64,000 bases of DNA from Micromonospora sp. WMMD1155 (GTDB taxonomy: Bacteria > Actinomycetota > Actinomycetes > Mycobacteriales > Micromonosporaceae), in NCBI RefSeq assembly GCF_029581275.1, contig NZ_CP120742.1, forward strand, positions 4,092,501-4,156,500, written 5' to 3'. Both the position numbers and the translations under genes were made by a program. Below the pieces are notes generated by a model. It made no database searches. It saw only the letters and a program-made list of their open reading frames with translations, and was not told the origin of the DNA. Each line of letters starts with the position of its first letter. Positions within the stretch are counted from its first letter, which is position 1. Positions 42,553-51,482 of the stretch are shown here, in pieces.

Positions 42553-43407
42553 ATGCCCGTCGCGGTCGTCATCGACTCCACCGCCTACCTTCCGCCCGAG
42601 CTGGTGCACGCGCACCGGCTGACCGTCGTGCCGTTGACAGTCGTCCTCAACGGGGCGGAAGGGCTGGAGGGAGTGGAGACCCAGCCGGCCGACGCCACCA
42701 TCGCGTTGAGCGCCCGCCGGGTCACCGCGACCACCTCCCGCCCGGCACCCGAGCAGTTCGCCCGCACATACCGCCGCCTGCTCGACGGCGGCGCCGACGG
42801 CGTCGTCTCGGTGCACCTCTCCGCCGCGCTGTCCGGCACCGTCGAGGCCGCCCGGCTGGCCGCCGCCGACCTCGACGGCCGCGTCGAGGTCGTGGACAGT
42901 CGCTCGACCGGCATGGGTCTCGGCTTCCCGGCGATCGCAGCCGCCACCGCCGCCGAGGCCGGCGTCGACCTCGCCGGTGTACGCGACGCCGCGCTCGCCG
43001 CCGTCGACCGCACCAGCGTCTGGTTCTACGTCGACACGCTCGAGTTCCTCCGTCGAGGCGGCCGGATCAACGCCGCCGAGGCGCTGCTCGGCACCGCCCT
43101 CTCCGTCAAGCCGATCATGCACATGCCGGACGGGGCGATCGTGCTGCGGGAGAAGGTGCGCACCGCCAGCCGGGGAGTTGCCCGGCTCGTGGACCTGGCC
43201 GTCGAGGCGGCCGGAGACGACGACGTCGACCTCGGTGTGCACCACCTGGCCGCGCCGCAGCGAGCCGAGGCGTTGCTCGTGGCGCTGACCGAGCGGTTCG
43301 GTGACCGGCTGCACGACACGTACGTCTCCGAGGCCGGCGCGGTCGTCGCCGCCCACGCCGGCCCGGGTCTGGCCTGCGTGGTCGTCCACCGCCGTCCGAC
43401 CGACTGA
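42553..43407 (+). CDS. DegV family fatty-acid-binding protein
   Basis: 284 residues. MPVAVVIDSTAYLPPEL starts the family; SRPAPEQFARTYRRL, the binding-site segment VHLSAALSGTVEAARLAA, DSRSTGMGLG and FYVDTLEFLRRGGRI are all present. DegV proteins bind fatty acids, in some bacteria for delivery to a fatty acid kinase. ATG 42553 is preferred over GTG 42544 because TAGCGT (42540-42545) lies 7 bases upstream and overlaps the GTG. Confidence 0.93.
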   Translation: MPVAVVIDSTAYLPPELVHAHRLTVVPLTVVLNGAEGLEGVETQPADATIALSARRVTATTSRPAPEQFARTYRRLLDGGADGVVSVHLSAALSGTVEAARLAAADLDGRVEVVDSRSTGMGLGFPAIAAATAAEAGVDLAGVRDAALAAVDRTSVWFYVDTLEFLRRGGRINAAEALLGTALSVKPIMHMPDGAIVLREKVRTASRGVARLVDLAVEAAGDDDVDLGVHHLAAPQRAEALLVALTERFGDRLHDTYVSEAGAVVAAHAGPGLACVVVHRRPTD

Positions 43408-43438
43408 TCCGCTCTGTTAGCCTCGGTGCGCGCCCCAG

Positions 43439-43567
43439 ATGGGCCTACCCCCCGGAGGTTCTGGCTACTTCAGCCACTACGCCGAGATCGACGCTGTGCA
43501 GGCGTTCCTCGCGCGGGATCCGGGGCGTCGGCGCCCTCGGGGCTTCGTCATCGGTGTGGCTGGGTAG
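43439..43567 (+). CDS. Possible 42-residue ORF or gene remnant
   Basis: Starts MGLPPGGSGYFSHYAEIDAV and ends FVIGVAG. It has a protein-like composition (aromatic and acidic residues in an amphipathic pattern), unlike most short shadow frames here. There is no ribosome site; a TAGCCT lies 15 bases upstream of the ATG. It fills most of the gap between the DegV gene and the VOC gene. No family recognised; may be chance. Confidence 0.2.
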   Translation: MGLPPGGSGYFSHYAEIDAVQAFLARDPGRRRPRGFVIGVAG

Positions 43568-43620
43568 GCGCTGCGGGCCTCCGGTCGGGTCTTCGGATCG
43601 ACCGGGAAGAAGACGCACGG

Positions 43621-43995
43621 ATGACAGTCACGTTCAACCACACCATCATCGCCAGCAAGGACAGGAACGCCTCGGCCGCGTTCTACCGGGAGCTGTTCGG
43701 GCTGCCGGAGGCACCGTCGTGGGGGCCGTTCACCAACGTCCAACTGGACGAGGGCGTGCTGCTCCAGTTCGCCGAGCCGCCGGTGGACATCCAGATGCAG
43801 CACTACGCGTTCCTCGTCGACGACGAGTCGTTCGTACGGTGCCTGGCGTTCGTCGAGGGGCGAGGCATGTCGTACTGGGCCGACCCGCAGCTCAAGCGCG
43901 AGGGGGAGACCAACACCGAGCACGGTGGACGGGGCTTCTACTTCTTCGACCCGGCGGGACACGCGATCGAGATCATCACTCGGCCGTACCTCTAG
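43621..43995 (+). CDS. VOC family (glyoxalase/bleomycin-resistance-like) protein
   Basis: 124 residues, one VOC module pair: FNHTIIASKDRNASAAFYRELFGL at the start and RGFYFFDPAGHAIEIITRPY at the end, with His and Glu at the usual metal positions (H7, E117 approx). ATG 43621 is preceded by GGGAAGAAG. Substrate unknown. Confidence 0.9.
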   Translation: MTVTFNHTIIASKDRNASAAFYRELFGLPEAPSWGPFTNVQLDEGVLLQFAEPPVDIQMQHYAFLVDDESFVRCLAFVEGRGMSYWADPQLKREGETNTEHGGRGFYFFDPAGHAIEIITRPYL

Positions 43996-44109
43996 CTGTC
44001 ACTCGCACCGGGCGTCGGCTCCGGTGGTGCGTCCGCCGGAGCCCGCGCCCGGTGCGAGTGACCGTCGCAGCGGCGTACACCGTTGCCGACCGGCCCTACC
44101 CTTCTGGCC

Positions 44110-44763
44110 ATGAGGCGTCGTGCTCGCCGAAAGTGGATCAACTCGCTGGGCTTGACGTACCTGGCGGTGTTCGTCGTCACCGGGGCGTTCGCCGCCGTGG
44201 CGGGAACGACGTCGATCCGCGCCGACGACGTGGCTGTGCCGGGCACCGTGCTGTGGTGCGTCGCCCTGGGGGTGGCCGGGCTGATGGCCCTGCCGCCACC
44301 CCGCATGGTCATGCTGTCCGTGGCCTGGCTGATCAGTCCCATCCTCATGTTCGCCGCAGCCGGGGGACTCTGGTCGACTGTGCTCACGCTTCGCGGTGAA
44401 CGGGTCGTGGCGACCGTCGTGGACGTGCGGGAGGGCGACGTGGAGGGACGCCACCTCTACTACACCCTCGCCGACCAGTACGACCGGCGGATCCCCGGGG
44501 AACTGGGAACCTGGCCGGGGAGCAGCGTGGGCGCCTCGGACAACCCGGAAGGCGCGGTGGGACAACGCGTCGTCGTGCTGCGGGATCCCAAGGGCCTGGT
44601 CGACCCGCGCCTGCCCGAGGAGATCGCCACCGGTCAGGGTGCCCTGATCCTCGGGGCCGGCGGACTCCTGCTCGTCGCCGTCTTCTGCATGCTGGCCGGG
44701 CGGCCCCTCCCGACGACGCCCGTGCACGAGCACCCGACGACGACCTGGTCGGCGCAGCCATAG
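44110..44763 (+). CDS. DUF3592-like membrane protein
   Basis: 217 residues. Three membrane helices near the N-terminus (about 12-33, 45-60, 67-90), then a cytoplasmic module with GERVVATVVDVREGDVEGRHLYYTLADQYDRRIPGEL and VGQRVVVLRDPKGLVDPR, the DUF3592 pattern, and a last helix (about 180-198). ATG 44110 has TACCCT 7 bases upstream and no ribosome site. Function unknown. Confidence 0.8.
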   Translation: MRRRARRKWINSLGLTYLAVFVVTGAFAAVAGTTSIRADDVAVPGTVLWCVALGVAGLMALPPPRMVMLSVAWLISPILMFAAAGGLWSTVLTLRGERVVATVVDVREGDVEGRHLYYTLADQYDRRIPGELGTWPGSSVGASDNPEGAVGQRVVVLRDPKGLVDPRLPEEIATGQGALILGAGGLLLVAVFCMLAGRPLPTTPVHEHPTTTWSAQP

Positions 44764-44867
44764 CAGATCGCGGGCATGATCAGGGCGTTGTCCACAGTGG
44801 CGTCGCCTGTCCACAGGGCGAAGCCGACGCACCCTGCCGTTCCCGGCCGCCGCCATAGCGTCGCCGT

Positions 44868-45659
44868 GTGTCGCACGACGAGGAGACAGAGGTACGCCAG
44901 CGCCTGCGCCGGCTGACGGAGACGGTCGTCGCACCGCCGCCCCGGTCCGCAGCGCCCCTCGCTGGCGTACCCGTGGGTGGTGTGCTGCCCACTCGGGCCG
45001 CCGCGCCGCTCGCGGAGCCGGTGCCCGGCGAGCCCGAGTCGCGACTGGTCGGTCCGGGGGCGTTCGATCCGGGGCGACGTGGGGTGCGGGCGTTGGCCGT
45101 CGTCGCCGTGGTGGTGGTGTTGGGGGCGGCCGGCTGGGCCTGGCGGTCCCGGCCCCAGTCGGAGGCGGTCGCGCCACTGGTCAGCGAGTCCTCGTCGGCC
45201 GCCTCGACGGGTGAACCCAGCGGGTCCGGCTCCGACGAGCTGGTGGTGGCGGTCGCGGGCAAGGTCCGCAAGCCCGGGTTGGTGCGACTGCCGGCCGGCT
45301 CCCGGCTCGCCGATGCGGTCCAGGCGGCGGGCGGTCCACTGCCCGGTGTCGACCTGGCGCTGCTCAACCCCGCCCGCAAGGTCACCGACGGGGAGCTGAT
45401 CGTGGTCGGGGTGACGCCTGCGCCGGCACCGGTCGGCCCGGCGGGAGGCGGGGCGTCAACTGCCGCCGGCCCGCTGAACCTCAACACGGCCACCCTGGCC
45501 CAACTCGACGCGCTGCCCGGGGTCGGGCCGGTGCTCGCCCAGCGCATCCTCAGCCACCGGGACCAGCACGGCGGGTTCAAGGCCGTCGGCGACCTGCGCC
45601 AGGTCGACGGGATCGGCGACGCCCGCTACGAGCAGCTCAAAGATCTGGTGACGGTGTGA
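44868..45659 (+). CDS. comEA: ComEA family DNA-binding competence protein
   Basis: 263 residues. A Pro/Ala-rich cytoplasmic N-terminus precedes one membrane helix (about 80-97), then an SLBB domain (VVAVAGKVRKPGLVRLPAGSRLADAVQAAGG, about 125-180) and a C-terminal helix-hairpin-helix domain (LNLNTATLAQLDALPGVGPVLAQRIL, about 200-262) that binds incoming DNA outside the membrane. GTG 44868 has TAGCGT 6 bases upstream. The stop overlaps comEC (GTGA). Confidence 0.95.
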   Translation: MSHDEETEVRQRLRRLTETVVAPPPRSAAPLAGVPVGGVLPTRAAAPLAEPVPGEPESRLVGPGAFDPGRRGVRALAVVAVVVVLGAAGWAWRSRPQSEAVAPLVSESSSAASTGEPSGSGSDELVVAVAGKVRKPGLVRLPAGSRLADAVQAAGGPLPGVDLALLNPARKVTDGELIVVGVTPAPAPVGPAGGGASTAAGPLNLNTATLAQLDALPGVGPVLAQRILSHRDQHGGFKAVGDLRQVDGIGDARYEQLKDLVTV

Positions 45660-48058
45660 CCAGGTCCGCAGCCGTTGAGCCGCCGCCGGTCGGTCCTGCC
45701 CGGTCCGAGCCGCCGGATCTGCGACTGGCTGGGCTCGCCGTCGCGGCCTGGCTCACCGCGCTCACTGGTCTGCATCTGGGCGGCGTGGCAGTCCTGCTGG
45801 GGGCCGGCGCGGCGGTCGGTGTGACGGCGGTCGGTGCTCTGCACCTGCTCGGCCGCCTCGGCCGTCCCCGGGCCGTGGCGCGGCGCTACGGGTGGGTTGC
45901 CGTGGCCGTCGGTCTCGGCGTGGTCTGCGGTGGTGCGGCAACCGGGGCGCGCCTCGCCGTTCGCGACGCACCGGCGATCCGTGTGCTGGCCGAGCAGCGT
46001 GCTCCGGTCACCGTCGACCTGGTGGTGCGGGACGATCCGCGTCCGATCCGGAGCGCCGGCCGCCCGGGCCTGCTGCTGGTGTCGACGGAGTTGGTCCGGC
46101 TCACCGGCCCGGACGGTCGGCGGATCCACTCCTCGGTGCGGTTGCTCGTCCTGGCGACCGACCCGGCCTGGCGGGGCCTGCTCCCCGGGCAGCGCCTCAG
46201 CGTCGACGGCCGGCTCGGCGTCCCGCGCGGTGGCGATCTCACCGCCGCCGTGCTCAGCACCAACGGCGCGCCGGAGCGACACGGCACGTCGAGCTGGGCG
46301 CAACGCGCCGCCGGGGCGCTGCGGGCCGGGTTGCAACGAGCCTGTGCCCCGTTGCCCGACGATCCGGGTGGGCTGCTTCCCGGCCTGGTGGTGGGGGATA
46401 CCAGCCACCTTCCGCCCGCCGTCGAAGCAGATTTCCGGGCCACCGGAATGACACATCTCAACGCTGTGTCGGGGAGCAACGTGGCGATTGTCGTAGGTGC
46501 GGTGTTGCTGCTGGCCCGGTGGGCGCGGGCCGGTCCGTGGCTCGCCGTCGGGCTCTGCGGGGTCGCGCTGGTGGGCTTCGTCATCCTGGTCCGCCCGTCG
46601 CCGAGCGTCGTGCGGGCCGCGACGATGGGAGCGATCGGCCTCGCGGCGCTCGCCTCCGGTCGCCCCCGGGCCGCGCTGCCCGCGCTCGCCGCCGCCGTGA
46701 CCGTGCTGGTGCTGGTCGACCCGGAGTTGGCCGGTGATCCCGGGTTCGCGCTCTCCGTGCTGGCCACCGGCGGCCTGCTGCTGCTCGCACCGCGCTGGCG
46801 TGACGGGCTGCGGCGGCGGGGCGTACCGGCCGGGTTGGCCGAGGCACTGGCTGTGCCGGCGGCGGCGCAGCTGGCCTGCGGTCCGGTCGTCGCCGGGATC
46901 TCCGGCACGGTCAGCCTGGTGGCGGTGCCGGCCAACCTGCTGGCGGTGCCGGCGATCGCGCCGGCGACAGTGCTCGGCGTGCTGGCGGCCATGGTGTCGC
47001 CGATCTGGCCGGGTGGCGCCGAGTTCCTCGCCTGGTTGGCGAGCTGGCCGGCCTGGTGGTTGGTGGTCGTCGCCCGCCAGGGCGCACGGCTGCCGGGCGG
47101 CACCCTGTCGTGGCCGGGCGGGCTGCCGGGCGCTCTGCTGCTGACCGCGCTGACCGTCGCTCTGCTGGTCGCGGTGCGCCGACCACTCGTACGGCGACTG
47201 GTGGCTGTCGTCGCCGTCGCGGCGGTCTTCGGTGCGCTTCCGGTGCGGCTGGTCCACGCCGGGTGGCCGCCGCCGGGCTGGGTGGTGGTGGTCTGCGCCG
47301 TGGGTCAGGGCGACGCCGTGGTGCTGCCGGTCGCCCCCGGCCGGGCCGTGGTGGTGGACGCCGGGCCGGAGCCGGGTGCGGTGGACGGCTGTCTGCGCCG
47401 GCTCGGCGTGCGGGAGGTGCCGCTGCTGGTGATCAGTCACTTCCACGCCGACCACGTCGGTGGAGTGGCCGGGGTGTTCCGGGGCCGCCGGGTCGGTGCC
47501 GTGCTGACGCCGTCCTCGACGGACCCGGAGACCGGTCGGGACCTCGTCCGGGCGGAGGCGTCCGGTGGGCGGGCCGCGTTGCTGACCACTGTGGCCGGCG
47601 CTCGACATCCGGTGGGCGCGGTCGACCTGCTGGTGCTCGGCCCGCCGTACCCGCTGGCCGGCACCAGGTCCGACCCGAACAACAACTCGTTGGTGCTGAG
47701 CGCCACGGTGGCCGGGGTACGGATCCTGCTCCCCGGCGACGCGGAGGCCGAGGAGCAGCACGCGATGGTGGCACGGGCTGCTCCGGGTCAGTTGCGGGCG
47801 GACGTGTTGAAGGTCGCCCACCACGGTTCGGCGTACCAGGACCCAGGGTTCCTCGACGCGGTGCGGCCCGCCGTGGCGCTCGTGCCGGTGGGCACCGGCA
47901 ACACCTACGGGCACCCGAGCCCCGGGTTGCTCGGTCGGTTGAGCAGGGGAGGCGCTCGGGTGCTGCGGACCGACACCGACGGCGACCTGGCAGCGGTTCG
48001 GACGAGCAACGGCCTGGCAGTCGCCCACCGAGGGGTGCCACCGGGCCAACCGCCCTGA
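45656..48058 (+). CDS. comEC: ComEC/Rec2 family DNA uptake channel
   Basis: 800 residues. DUF4131-like N-terminal region, then the Competence domain with many membrane helices starting near GLVVGDTSHLPPAVEADFRATGMTHLNAVSGSNVAIVVG (about 240-280). The C-terminal metallo-beta-lactamase-like domain has HFHADHVGGV (about 594-603) and LLPGDAEAEEQHAMV. In naturally competent bacteria it moves single-stranded DNA across the membrane. GTG in GTGA overlap with comEA. No comEB/pilus genes are in the window, so competence itself is not shown. Confidence 0.95.
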   Translation: MTRSAAVEPPPVGPARSEPPDLRLAGLAVAAWLTALTGLHLGGVAVLLGAGAAVGVTAVGALHLLGRLGRPRAVARRYGWVAVAVGLGVVCGGAATGARLAVRDAPAIRVLAEQRAPVTVDLVVRDDPRPIRSAGRPGLLLVSTELVRLTGPDGRRIHSSVRLLVLATDPAWRGLLPGQRLSVDGRLGVPRGGDLTAAVLSTNGAPERHGTSSWAQRAAGALRAGLQRACAPLPDDPGGLLPGLVVGDTSHLPPAVEADFRATGMTHLNAVSGSNVAIVVGAVLLLARWARAGPWLAVGLCGVALVGFVILVRPSPSVVRAATMGAIGLAALASGRPRAALPALAAAVTVLVLVDPELAGDPGFALSVLATGGLLLLAPRWRDGLRRRGVPAGLAEALAVPAAAQLACGPVVAGISGTVSLVAVPANLLAVPAIAPATVLGVLAAMVSPIWPGGAEFLAWLASWPAWWLVVVARQGARLPGGTLSWPGGLPGALLLTALTVALLVAVRRPLVRRLVAVVAVAAVFGALPVRLVHAGWPPPGWVVVVCAVGQGDAVVLPVAPGRAVVVDAGPEPGAVDGCLRRLGVREVPLLVISHFHADHVGGVAGVFRGRRVGAVLTPSSTDPETGRDLVRAEASGGRAALLTTVAGARHPVGAVDLLVLGPPYPLAGTRSDPNNNSLVLSATVAGVRILLPGDAEAEEQHAMVARAAPGQLRADVLKVAHHGSAYQDPGFLDAVRPAVALVPVGTGNTYGHPSPGLLGRLSRGGARVLRTDTDGDLAAVRTSNGLAVAHRGVPPGQPP

Positions 48059-48318
48059 GGCCCCACCCTGTCGATTCGCGGTCGCTGATCTCGCCTGGAT
48101 CAGCGCGGTCGCCGTGGCCACGGGCCATCGCGGCATGATCGGGTTGATACCCGCCATGCCCTGCTGGGCAGCAGCTCGGGCACGGCCAATACCGTCCAAA
48201 TTGAGGACTAAATGGCAATTGGGATAGATGTCGGGATTTGCGTTGTGTGCGGGCTCCGCCGACCAAGCAGTGAATGAGCAGGCACGATCCCGCCCTGGGG
48301 CGTGCGAATATGGGCGGC

Positions 48319-49290
48319 GTGACCCCCGCCGGCCTCGCCCCCATTCTGCTCGTCCTCGGTGACGAGGAGCTGCTCGCCACGCGCGCGGTCACCGAAGCTG
48401 TCACGAAGGTTCGCAGCGTCGACCCCGAGGTGGACGTCCGCGAGTACCAGGCCGGTGCGCTCACCGTGGGCGAGATCGCGGAGATGCTCAGCCCATCGCT
48501 GTTCGGTGGGCGGCGGCTGCTGATCCTGCGCTCCGGCCAGGATGCCCGCAAGGACCTGGTCGCCGCGCTGCTGGCGTACGCGAAGAATCCCGACCCGGAC
48601 GTCCAACTTTTGGTCCTGCACCTGGGCGGGGCCAAGGGCAAGGCGTTCGCCGACGGACTGCGCACGGCCGGAGCGACCGTCGTACCGGCGGCCAAACTGA
48701 AGGGGCACCGCGACCGGTTGGCCTTCGTCCGGGACGAGATCCGCCGAGCCGGCGGAAAGTGCACCGACGACGCCGCGGAGGCACTCATCGCGGCGGTCGG
48801 CAACGACCTTCGCGAGCTGGCCGCCGCCTGCTCCCAACTGATCGCCGACACCGACGGGCGGATCAGCGCCGACACGGTCGCGCGTTACTACCGGGGCCGG
48901 GTCGAGGTGACCGGCTTCACGGTGGCGGACGCCACCATGGTCGGTGACGTGCCGGCGGCGCTGGAGGCGTTGCGCTGGGCCCTGCACGTCGGGGTCGACC
49001 CGGTGCCCATCGCCGACGCCCTGGCCGACGGAGTACGCACCGTCGCCCGGGTGGCGTCGGCCGGGCGCGGTAACCCGTACCAGCTCGCCAGCAGCCTCGG
49101 CATGCCGGCCTGGAAGATCGAGCGCGCACAGCGTCAGGGACGTGGCTGGACCCCGGAGGGCCTGGTCCGGGCCATGCAGGTCGCCGCCGAGTGCAACGCG
49201 GCCGTCAAGGGTGGCTCCGACGACCGGGCGTACGCCCTGGAGCGCGCGGTCTTCTCCGTCGCGGCGGCCCGGCAGGGCAGCACCAGGTGA
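48319..49290 (+). CDS. holA: DNA polymerase III delta subunit
   Basis: Clamp-loader subunit. 323 residues; begins VTPAGLAPILLVLGDEELLATRAVTE and has the family segments LFGGRRLLILRSGQDA, AKGKAFADGLR and LASSLGMPAWKIERAQRQGRGW. The start is GTG 48319 because GAATAT lies 7 bases upstream; ATG 48310 is the alternative, adding three residues. The region before it (48059-48318) is relatively AT-rich and promoter-like. The stop overlaps the next gene (GTGA). Neighbours comEC and rpsT are standard. Confidence 0.94.
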   Translation: MTPAGLAPILLVLGDEELLATRAVTEAVTKVRSVDPEVDVREYQAGALTVGEIAEMLSPSLFGGRRLLILRSGQDARKDLVAALLAYAKNPDPDVQLLVLHLGGAKGKAFADGLRTAGATVVPAAKLKGHRDRLAFVRDEIRRAGGKCTDDAAEALIAAVGNDLRELAAACSQLIADTDGRISADTVARYYRGRVEVTGFTVADATMVGDVPAALEALRWALHVGVDPVPIADALADGVRTVARVASAGRGNPYQLASSLGMPAWKIERAQRQGRGWTPEGLVRAMQVAAECNAAVKGGSDDRAYALERAVFSVAAARQGSTR

Positions 49291-49709
49291 CGGGGGCGAA
49301 CCGCCCGGTGTGGGCCACCATCGGAGCGGACGAGGAGCGGCACCGGCCGCTCTACGCCCGGATCCTCGGCCTGCGGTTCGTCAACCCCGGCGGCGTGCTG
49401 TGCTTCCTCTTCTTCGAGGGCACCATCGCCCTGGCGGCGCTGCTCTCCCTCGCCGAGTTGGTCACCTGGTGGTCGGTGCTGGTGCTGCCGGTCGTGGTGG
49501 CGGCGATGGTCAAGCTCAACGACGTGGTGGCCGCGATCGTCGTCCGTTCCGCCGCGCTCGTGCCCGAGCAGGAACGGGACCGGTTCCGCCGTCAGATGGA
49601 ACCGGCGGTCGGGCGGGCCCAGGTGGAGTGGGTCTCACACACTGTCACCGGCGTGGTGATCAATGCAGACGCGGTGCCACCGCCTCGCCGTGCCGACCGG
49701 TCGGACTGA
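49287..49709 (+). CDS. Small two-helix membrane protein
   Basis: 140 residues. N-terminal WATIGADEERHRPLYARILGLRFVNPGG precedes two hydrophobic helices (about 34-54 and 57-75), then a basic cytoplasmic tail. GTG 49287 overlaps the holA stop (GTGA), so it is coupled to a replication gene. It matches no family I can name; similar small proteins occur between holA and rpsT in related actinobacteria (recollection, not checked). Confidence 0.75.
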   Translation: MTGANRPVWATIGADEERHRPLYARILGLRFVNPGGVLCFLFFEGTIALAALLSLAELVTWWSVLVLPVVVAAMVKLNDVVAAIVVRSAALVPEQERDRFRRQMEPAVGRAQVEWVSHTVTGVVINADAVPPPRRADRSD

Positions 49710-49780
49710 GCCCACTCGGGCGGGCGGCGACGCGTCGGGTTCGACGTGCGGCCTGTCGGCCGGGCTGCGGACACACGGAA

Positions 49781-49804
49781 GCCCCGGGCCGTGGCCCGGG
49801 GCTT
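49781..49804. terminator. Bidirectional terminator between convergent genes
   Basis: Perfect 10-bp stem AGCCCCGGGC/GCCCGGGGCT with loop CGTG; it extends by GGA/TTTCC. Lies between the ends of the gene at 49287 and rpsT, so it can serve both. Confidence 0.8.
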
Positions 49805-49830
49805 TCCGAATCAGTCTGACGGTGTGGTCG

Positions 49831-50097
49831 TCAGGCGGAGAGCGACACCACGCGCTTCGCGATCGCGGACTTGCGGTTCGCGGCCTGGTTGGCGTGGATC
49901 ACGCCCTTGCTGACGGCCTTGTCCAGCTTGCGCGAGGCGTCCTGCATGAGCGCGGTCGCCTTCTCGACGTCACCGGCCTCGGCAGCCTCGTGGAACTTCC
50001 GGACGGCGGTCTTCAGCGACGACTTGACCGACTTGTTGCGCAGCCGGGCCTTTTCGTTCTGCCGGTTGCGCTTGATCTGGGACTTGATGTTCGCCAC
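49831..50097 (-). CDS. rpsT: 30S ribosomal protein S20
   Basis: 88 residues, begins [35 protein letters not shown] and contains [20 protein letters not shown], both diagnostic of S20, which contacts 16S rRNA. Start GTG 50097. Convergent with the holA operon, as in many actinobacteria. Confidence 0.97.
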   Translation of the reverse strand: MANIKSQIKRNRQNEKARLRNKSVKSSLKTAVRKFHEAAEAGDVEKATALMQDASRKLDKAVSKGVIHANQAANRKSAIAKRVVSLSA

Positions 50098-50256
50098 GCG
50101 ACAGCCTCGTCTTGATAGCTCGGGTTGGTCAGCTTGCGCGCTGGATGACGAACATGCGTCATCGCCACGCGAAGAGCCAGGCTACCAGGTTGCCCGGGAC
50201 GAGCCAAAACGGCTCGGCCCGAACGGGGTCCGCGCGCTACCTGGACGCTCGACGCT

Positions 50257-50333
50257 TGATCCACTCGGCTTCCCGCAAACCGCGGTATCCGACCATGCCT
50301 GACAGCCCGACTTCAAGGAACCCGAGTCGATCA
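50257..50333 (-). repeat. Palindromic intergenic element
   Basis: 77 bases. On the minus strand it starts TGATCGACTCGGGTTCCTTG, has the core GGATACCGCGGTTTGCGGG and ends CCGAGTGGATCA. Inverted ends and core match the copy at 55057 (GGATACCGCAGTTTCGGCG). It is in the opposite orientation to the other copies and directly abuts the tandem repeat at 50335. Confidence 0.75.
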
Positions 50334-50334
50334 C

Positions 50335-50406
50335 GGGCCGCTGGGCCGCCGGGCCGCTGGGCCGCTGGGCCGCTGGGCCGCTGGGCCGCTGGGCCGCCGG
50401 GCCGCT
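50335..50406. repeat. 8-bp tandem repeat, nine units
   Basis: Nine units of GGGCCGCT, with units 2 and 8 carrying GGGCCGCC. Begins two bases after the palindromic element and lies 28 bases past the end of the phosphotransferase gene. Confidence 0.9.
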
Positions 50407-50434
50407 GAGGGGCGCCGGGGCTGGCGGGCGGCTG

Positions 50435-51421
50435 TCAGCGCCAGCCCCGCCGGCGGGTCAGCCACTCGAGCGACTGCTCGCCGCTCCACCGCTGGTGGGC
50501 GGGCAGGTGTGGCGATGCCGTCGCCGGTGCCGCCGCCGCGCCGGTGAGGTAGTAGCCGGCCAGCGCGGCCAGGGTCGCGTCCAGAGCGTCCGGGGGCGCG
50601 TCGGCGGTCGCCGGGTGGGTGGCGAAGAGCCGGTCCGCGTCGAGCCCGCCGGCGTACGCGGTGAGGAGCAGTCCGGCCAGGTCGAACCAGGCCGGTCCGG
50701 AGACCACCCAGGTCCAGTCGCAGAACCAGGCTCGGCCGTCCGCGCCGATCAGCACGTTGTCGACGCGCAGGTCACCGTGGATCAGGCCGGTCGCCTCGGC
50801 GGCGTACCGAGGGAGGAGGGACTCCAACGCGACCAGGTCGGGCAACCGGTCCAGGATCGACGAGGGCAGCGGCGGCGCCGGTTCGCGGCCGGCGGCGACC
50901 TCCTCCCACCAGAGGATGTCCGAGCGGGCCAGATCGGCCAGGTGTGGCAGGTTGAGGGCGGTCAGTTCGGCCGGCGGGTCGGCCAGGGCGGCGGCGACCT
51001 CGGCGTACCCGCTGAGGGTGGCAGCCAACTCGGCGGGCACCCAGGGCAGGCGCGGGGTGTGGCCGTCGACGGCGTCGGTGCAGAGCACGAACCAGTCGCC
51101 CTCGTACAGCGTCCACCGGGGGCGGGGCGCCGGAAGGTCGACCGGCAGCCGCTCCAGGATCGCCGCCTCCCGGGCGTACCACTCGACAAGGTGCGGTTGC
51201 TCGACGGCGGGTGCGGCCTTCACGAAGGCCCGGCCACCGTCGGCGGTGTGGAGCACTGCGGCGAAGCCGCGGGTGAAGCCCGCGCCCGCGACCCGGGCGG
51301 TCACCACCGGCGCGCCGAGCCGGTCGGCGACCGCGGCCCGCACCGTCGCCGGCAACGCCGACCAGGACGGCCGTTGGGCGCTCGCGTGGTAGGGCACCGG
51401 CGGCAACGAGGGAGAGGACAC
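50435..51421 (-). CDS. Phosphotransferase family protein (APH/choline-kinase fold)
   Basis: 328 residues. Kinase-like fold: the N-lobe has GAGFTRGFAAVLHTADGGRAFVKAAP with the ATP-binding Lys, the catalytic loop is LIHGDLRVDNVLI (about 226-238), and the metal-binding Asp lies in WFCDWTWV (about 247). The substrate is unknown; aminoglycoside, choline or another small molecule is possible. GTG 51421 is chosen (CAGCAT 6 bases upstream on this strand), with the adjacent GTG 51424 as alternative. Divergent from the DUF4240 gene. Confidence 0.88.
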   Translation of the reverse strand: MSSPSLPPVPYHASAQRPSWSALPATVRAAVADRLGAPVVTARVAGAGFTRGFAAVLHTADGGRAFVKAAPAVEQPHLVEWYAREAAILERLPVDLPAPRPRWTLYEGDWFVLCTDAVDGHTPRLPWVPAELAATLSGYAEVAAALADPPAELTALNLPHLADLARSDILWWEEVAAGREPAPPLPSSILDRLPDLVALESLLPRYAAEATGLIHGDLRVDNVLIGADGRAWFCDWTWVVSGPAWFDLAGLLLTAYAGGLDADRLFATHPATADAPPDALDATLAALAGYYLTGAAAAPATASPHLPAHQRWSGEQSLEWLTRRRGWR

Positions 51422-51482
51422 CACACCATGCTGCCCCGGGGTGCGTGCGCGACGCGCGGCGACACTGCCAGACTGCCAAGCC

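Larger units (their letters stand above)
50098..50434. other. Intergenic region upstream of rpsT
   Basis: 337 bases without a gene. It holds the rpsT promoter and leader (about 50098-50200; ATGCGTCATC near 50153 may be the -10 area on the minus strand), a palindromic element at 50257-50333 and an 8-bp tandem repeat at 50335-50406. Confidence 0.6.

Noticed and set aside
45626..48199. An 857-codon minus-strand frame under comEC
   Set aside because: Antisense shadow of comEC; His/Gln/Arg-rich with no family features.
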